Below, one piece after another: positions 62,615 to 64,000 of a stretch of DNA of 64,000 bases (its first letter is position 1; the number at the start of each line of letters is the position of its first letter). This stretch comes from Endozoicomonas sp. G2_1. GTDB lineage: Bacteria; Pseudomonadota; Gammaproteobacteria; Enterobacterales; Alteromonadaceae. Both the position numbers and the translations under genes were made by a program. The stretch is from the NCBI RefSeq assembly GCF_017744155.1, contig NZ_JAGHQT010000005.1, positions 1-64,000 of the forward strand, written 5' to 3'. The notes under the pieces are model-generated. The model was not told the origin of the DNA, ran no database searches, and saw nothing but the letters and a program-made list of their open reading frames with translations.

Positions 62615-63475
62615 CTATTTCGTTAACACTTCTAATAACGCTTTAGCATCTTCTGACAACGCTGATTCTGGCGTTAATATCGCGCTGGCCAAGGCTTTTC
62701 TACAACTGCAGTTTTCGTTGGCTTGGTGCTGCTGAATAAATGCTTTTAGTACGGATTTCGCCTTCTCTAAGCTGGCTCCATAGCGACTAATTACCTGATC
62801 AACGCTAACGTGTTGGCTTGGGTCATCTTGCCAACAGTCGTAGTCAGTAGAAATACCGATAGTGCAATAACAAATTTGCGCTTCTCGCGCCAAAAACGCT
62901 TCGGGTACGTTAGTCATACCGACTAAATCACAACCAGCGGCATGCTTTAAAAATAAACTTTCTGCTTTAGTGCCTAGACGAGGACCGTCGACACAGGCAT
63001 AAGTTTTGTTGGGGTGTATTGTTACTTCTAAGCTAGCGTCTAGGCTATTGGCGGCGCTGACGATGCCATCCGCCAAGTGCTGGCAACTCGGCTCTGCAGT
63101 CGAAACATGGGCGGCGATACCATTGCCAAAAAACGTTTTTTCGCGATTGCCTTTGATAAAGTCAAAGTACTGACTGGCAATAGCCAAGTGGCCAGGCTCA
63201 ATTTCTTGTTGCAAGCTACCGACTGCGGAAAGGCCGACGATTTGGGTAACCCCTAAAGATTTGAGCGCCCAAATATTAGCGCGATAATTAACTTCGTGGG
63301 GCAGTAGTTGATGACCACTACCGTGACGCGGTAAAAACAAAATGGTTTGTCCTGAGTAATTGCCTTGGACAATGGCGGCAGACGGTTTGCCAAAAGGAGT
63401 ATCGACATCGTGTTCTTGCTCAACGTCTAAACCGTCTATTTGGTAAATACCAGTGCCCCCGATAATTGCTAACAT
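62615..63475 (-). CDS. mtnP: S-methyl-5'-thioadenosine phosphorylase
   Basis: A 286-residue PNP/MTAP-family enzyme: phosphate site IGGTGIY near 4-10; FLPRHGSGHQLLPHEVNYRANIWAL near 47-71; and MTNVPEAFLAREAQICYCTIGISTDYDCW near 186-214. The TDYDCW form matches true MTA phosphorylases that recognise adenine. Methylthioinosine or guanosine phosphorylases differ there, so I prefer MTAP to MTIP. It recycles methylthioadenosine from polyamine or homoserine-lactone synthesis. A radical SAM gene, another possible source of adenosyl by-products, lies 43 bp upstream on the same strand. Confidence 0.92.
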   Translation of the reverse strand: MLAIIGGTGIYQIDGLDVEQEHDVDTPFGKPSAAIVQGNYSGQTILFLPRHGSGHQLLPHEVNYRANIWALKSLGVTQIVGLSAVGSLQQEIEPGHLAIASQYFDFIKGNREKTFFGNGIAAHVSTAEPSCQHLADGIVSAANSLDASLEVTIHPNKTYACVDGPRLGTKAESLFLKHAAGCDLVGMTNVPEAFLAREAQICYCTIGISTDYDCWQDDPSQHVSVDQVISRYGASLEKAKSVLKAFIQQHQANENCSCRKALASAILTPESALSEDAKALLEVLTK

Positions 63476-63517
63476 ATTAATGCTCCGTAAATTTTTATCT
63501 TTTACTACTGCAACGAA

Positions 63518-64000
63518 TTATTCGCTACAACTAGCGCCGTGAGCAAAACAGCTATAGCACCTGTGATGCTTCATACTAATGCGCTCTTGCATGCTCTCGG
63601 CCAATGAATTTGCTAAGTGATAATCTGGATCGTCGTCAACCAAAGTGCAGGCATAAACCTGCATTTGGTCATCTTTTTTAATGATCATTTTGGAGTTACT
63701 ACACATGTAGCTTTGGCGTTGCTGCTCAGTTTGATAAGTCACCATACAGTGAGTGCTAATGTGCGGTACGTCGGCAATGCTGCCGGGGGGTAAAAAATCA
63801 GGAAAAGCGACGATATTGAGATCTTCCGGCAAGCCATTAAGGACAAATAAGTCGCGATACTGCTTAGTGACTTGTTCGCTGTTTTCATCAGCAGCCATGT
63901 GTCTTGCTACAGAAACCTTAAAGCCAGCTTGATGTAGCTTTTTCAAACCGGCGACAGCGAGGGCAAAATTGCCTTGGCCACGGCCGGCATCGTGACTTTT
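63518..64000 (-). CDS. Radical SAM/SPASM-type protein, C-terminal part (cut by window edge)
   Basis: The frame is open to the last base and its start lies beyond the window. The visible 160 residues begin KSHDAGRGQGNFALAVAGLKKLHQAGFKVSV, the half-barrel part typical of radical SAM enzymes. They end with a cysteine-rich tail: CSNSKMII, YACTLVDDDPDY, then MKHHRCYSCFAHGASC, which fits a SPASM-like auxiliary cluster domain. The CxxxCxxC site itself is not in view, so the call rests on the tail and the HD.GRG block. Product unknown. Confidence 0.7.
   Translation of the reverse strand, partial: KSHDAGRGQGNFALAVAGLKKLHQAGFKVSVARHMAADENSEQVTKQYRDLFVLNGLPEDLNIVAFPDFLPPGSIADVPHISTHCMVTYQTEQQRQSYMCSNSKMIIKKDDQMQVYACTLVDDDPDYHLANSLAESMQERISMKHHRCYSCFAHGASCSE

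Noticed and set aside
1-64000. CRISPR array, prophage, integron or transposase gene
   Set aside because: No regularly spaced direct repeats, phage structural genes, integrase or transposase proteins were seen. Only the MITE-like element and the two-copy repeat suggest mobility.

Overview
The window looks like the chromosome of a marine gammaproteobacterium of the Alteromonadales, most likely the Colwelliaceae/Thalassotalea group. The evidence is many large TonB-dependent receptors (TBDRs), abundant c-di-GMP proteins, a CrbS/CrbR acetate switch, AT-leaning codon use and typical housekeeping genes (tex, selO, mtnP). The species assignment is inference; no 16S sequence is present.

Layout. 1-170: 5S rRNA and terminator closing an rRNA operon. 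740-13840: a nutrient-uptake region holding gltS, a LysR regulator, two closely related TBDRs, a lipoprotein M14 carboxypeptidase, a small periplasmic binding protein, an unlisted 56-residue protein and a gamma-glutamyltransferase. Near-identical LysR-type dyads (T-N11-A) lie about 120 bp before both TBDR genes. 14000-33040: a second, mostly co-oriented catabolic region. It begins with a five-gene operon (TAXI binding protein, exported AbgB-like M20 amidohydrolase, exported creatininase-like protein, DctB-like kinase, DctD-like sigma54 activator). A third TBDR, two tandem propeller paralogues, a DASS carboxylate transporter, a second creatininase-like paralogue, a VCBS/FG-GAP propeller and a lipoprotein N-acyl-D-amino-acid deacylase follow. 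Three sigma54-type -24/-12 sequences precede the TAXI operon, the TBDR and the propeller pair. I read this as one sigma54-controlled system for importing and cleaving an acylated or amide-linked small compound; the substrate is unknown. This is the best candidate for an undescribed system.

33190-40290: a lipoprotein, tex, a GAF-PAS-GGDEF-EAL protein and an Aer-like chemoreceptor. 40760-54380: an acetate-utilisation locus holding a DcaP-like porin, acs, a DksA-like protein, a YdcH-like protein, an exonuclease, a cNMP/CBS/DUF294 protein, the DUF4212-SSS symporter pair, the hybrid kinase CrbS and the regulator CrbR. A TAGAC-N4-GTCTA dyad occurs before acs (two sites) and before the symporter (one site) and is a candidate CrbR operator.

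54470-64000: a TPR protein with a degenerate GGDEF domain, a c-di-GMP-I riboswitch with its own promoter but no sense-strand gene behind it, a DUF885 lipoprotein, a diguanylate cyclase, a DUF523 protein, a DUF3630-like protein, selO, a small cytochrome c, mtnP and the C-terminal end of a radical SAM protein cut by the window edge. Mobile-type sequence is limited to a 266-bp MITE-like element and a two-copy dispersed repeat. No CRISPR array, tRNA, prophage or transposase gene was seen.
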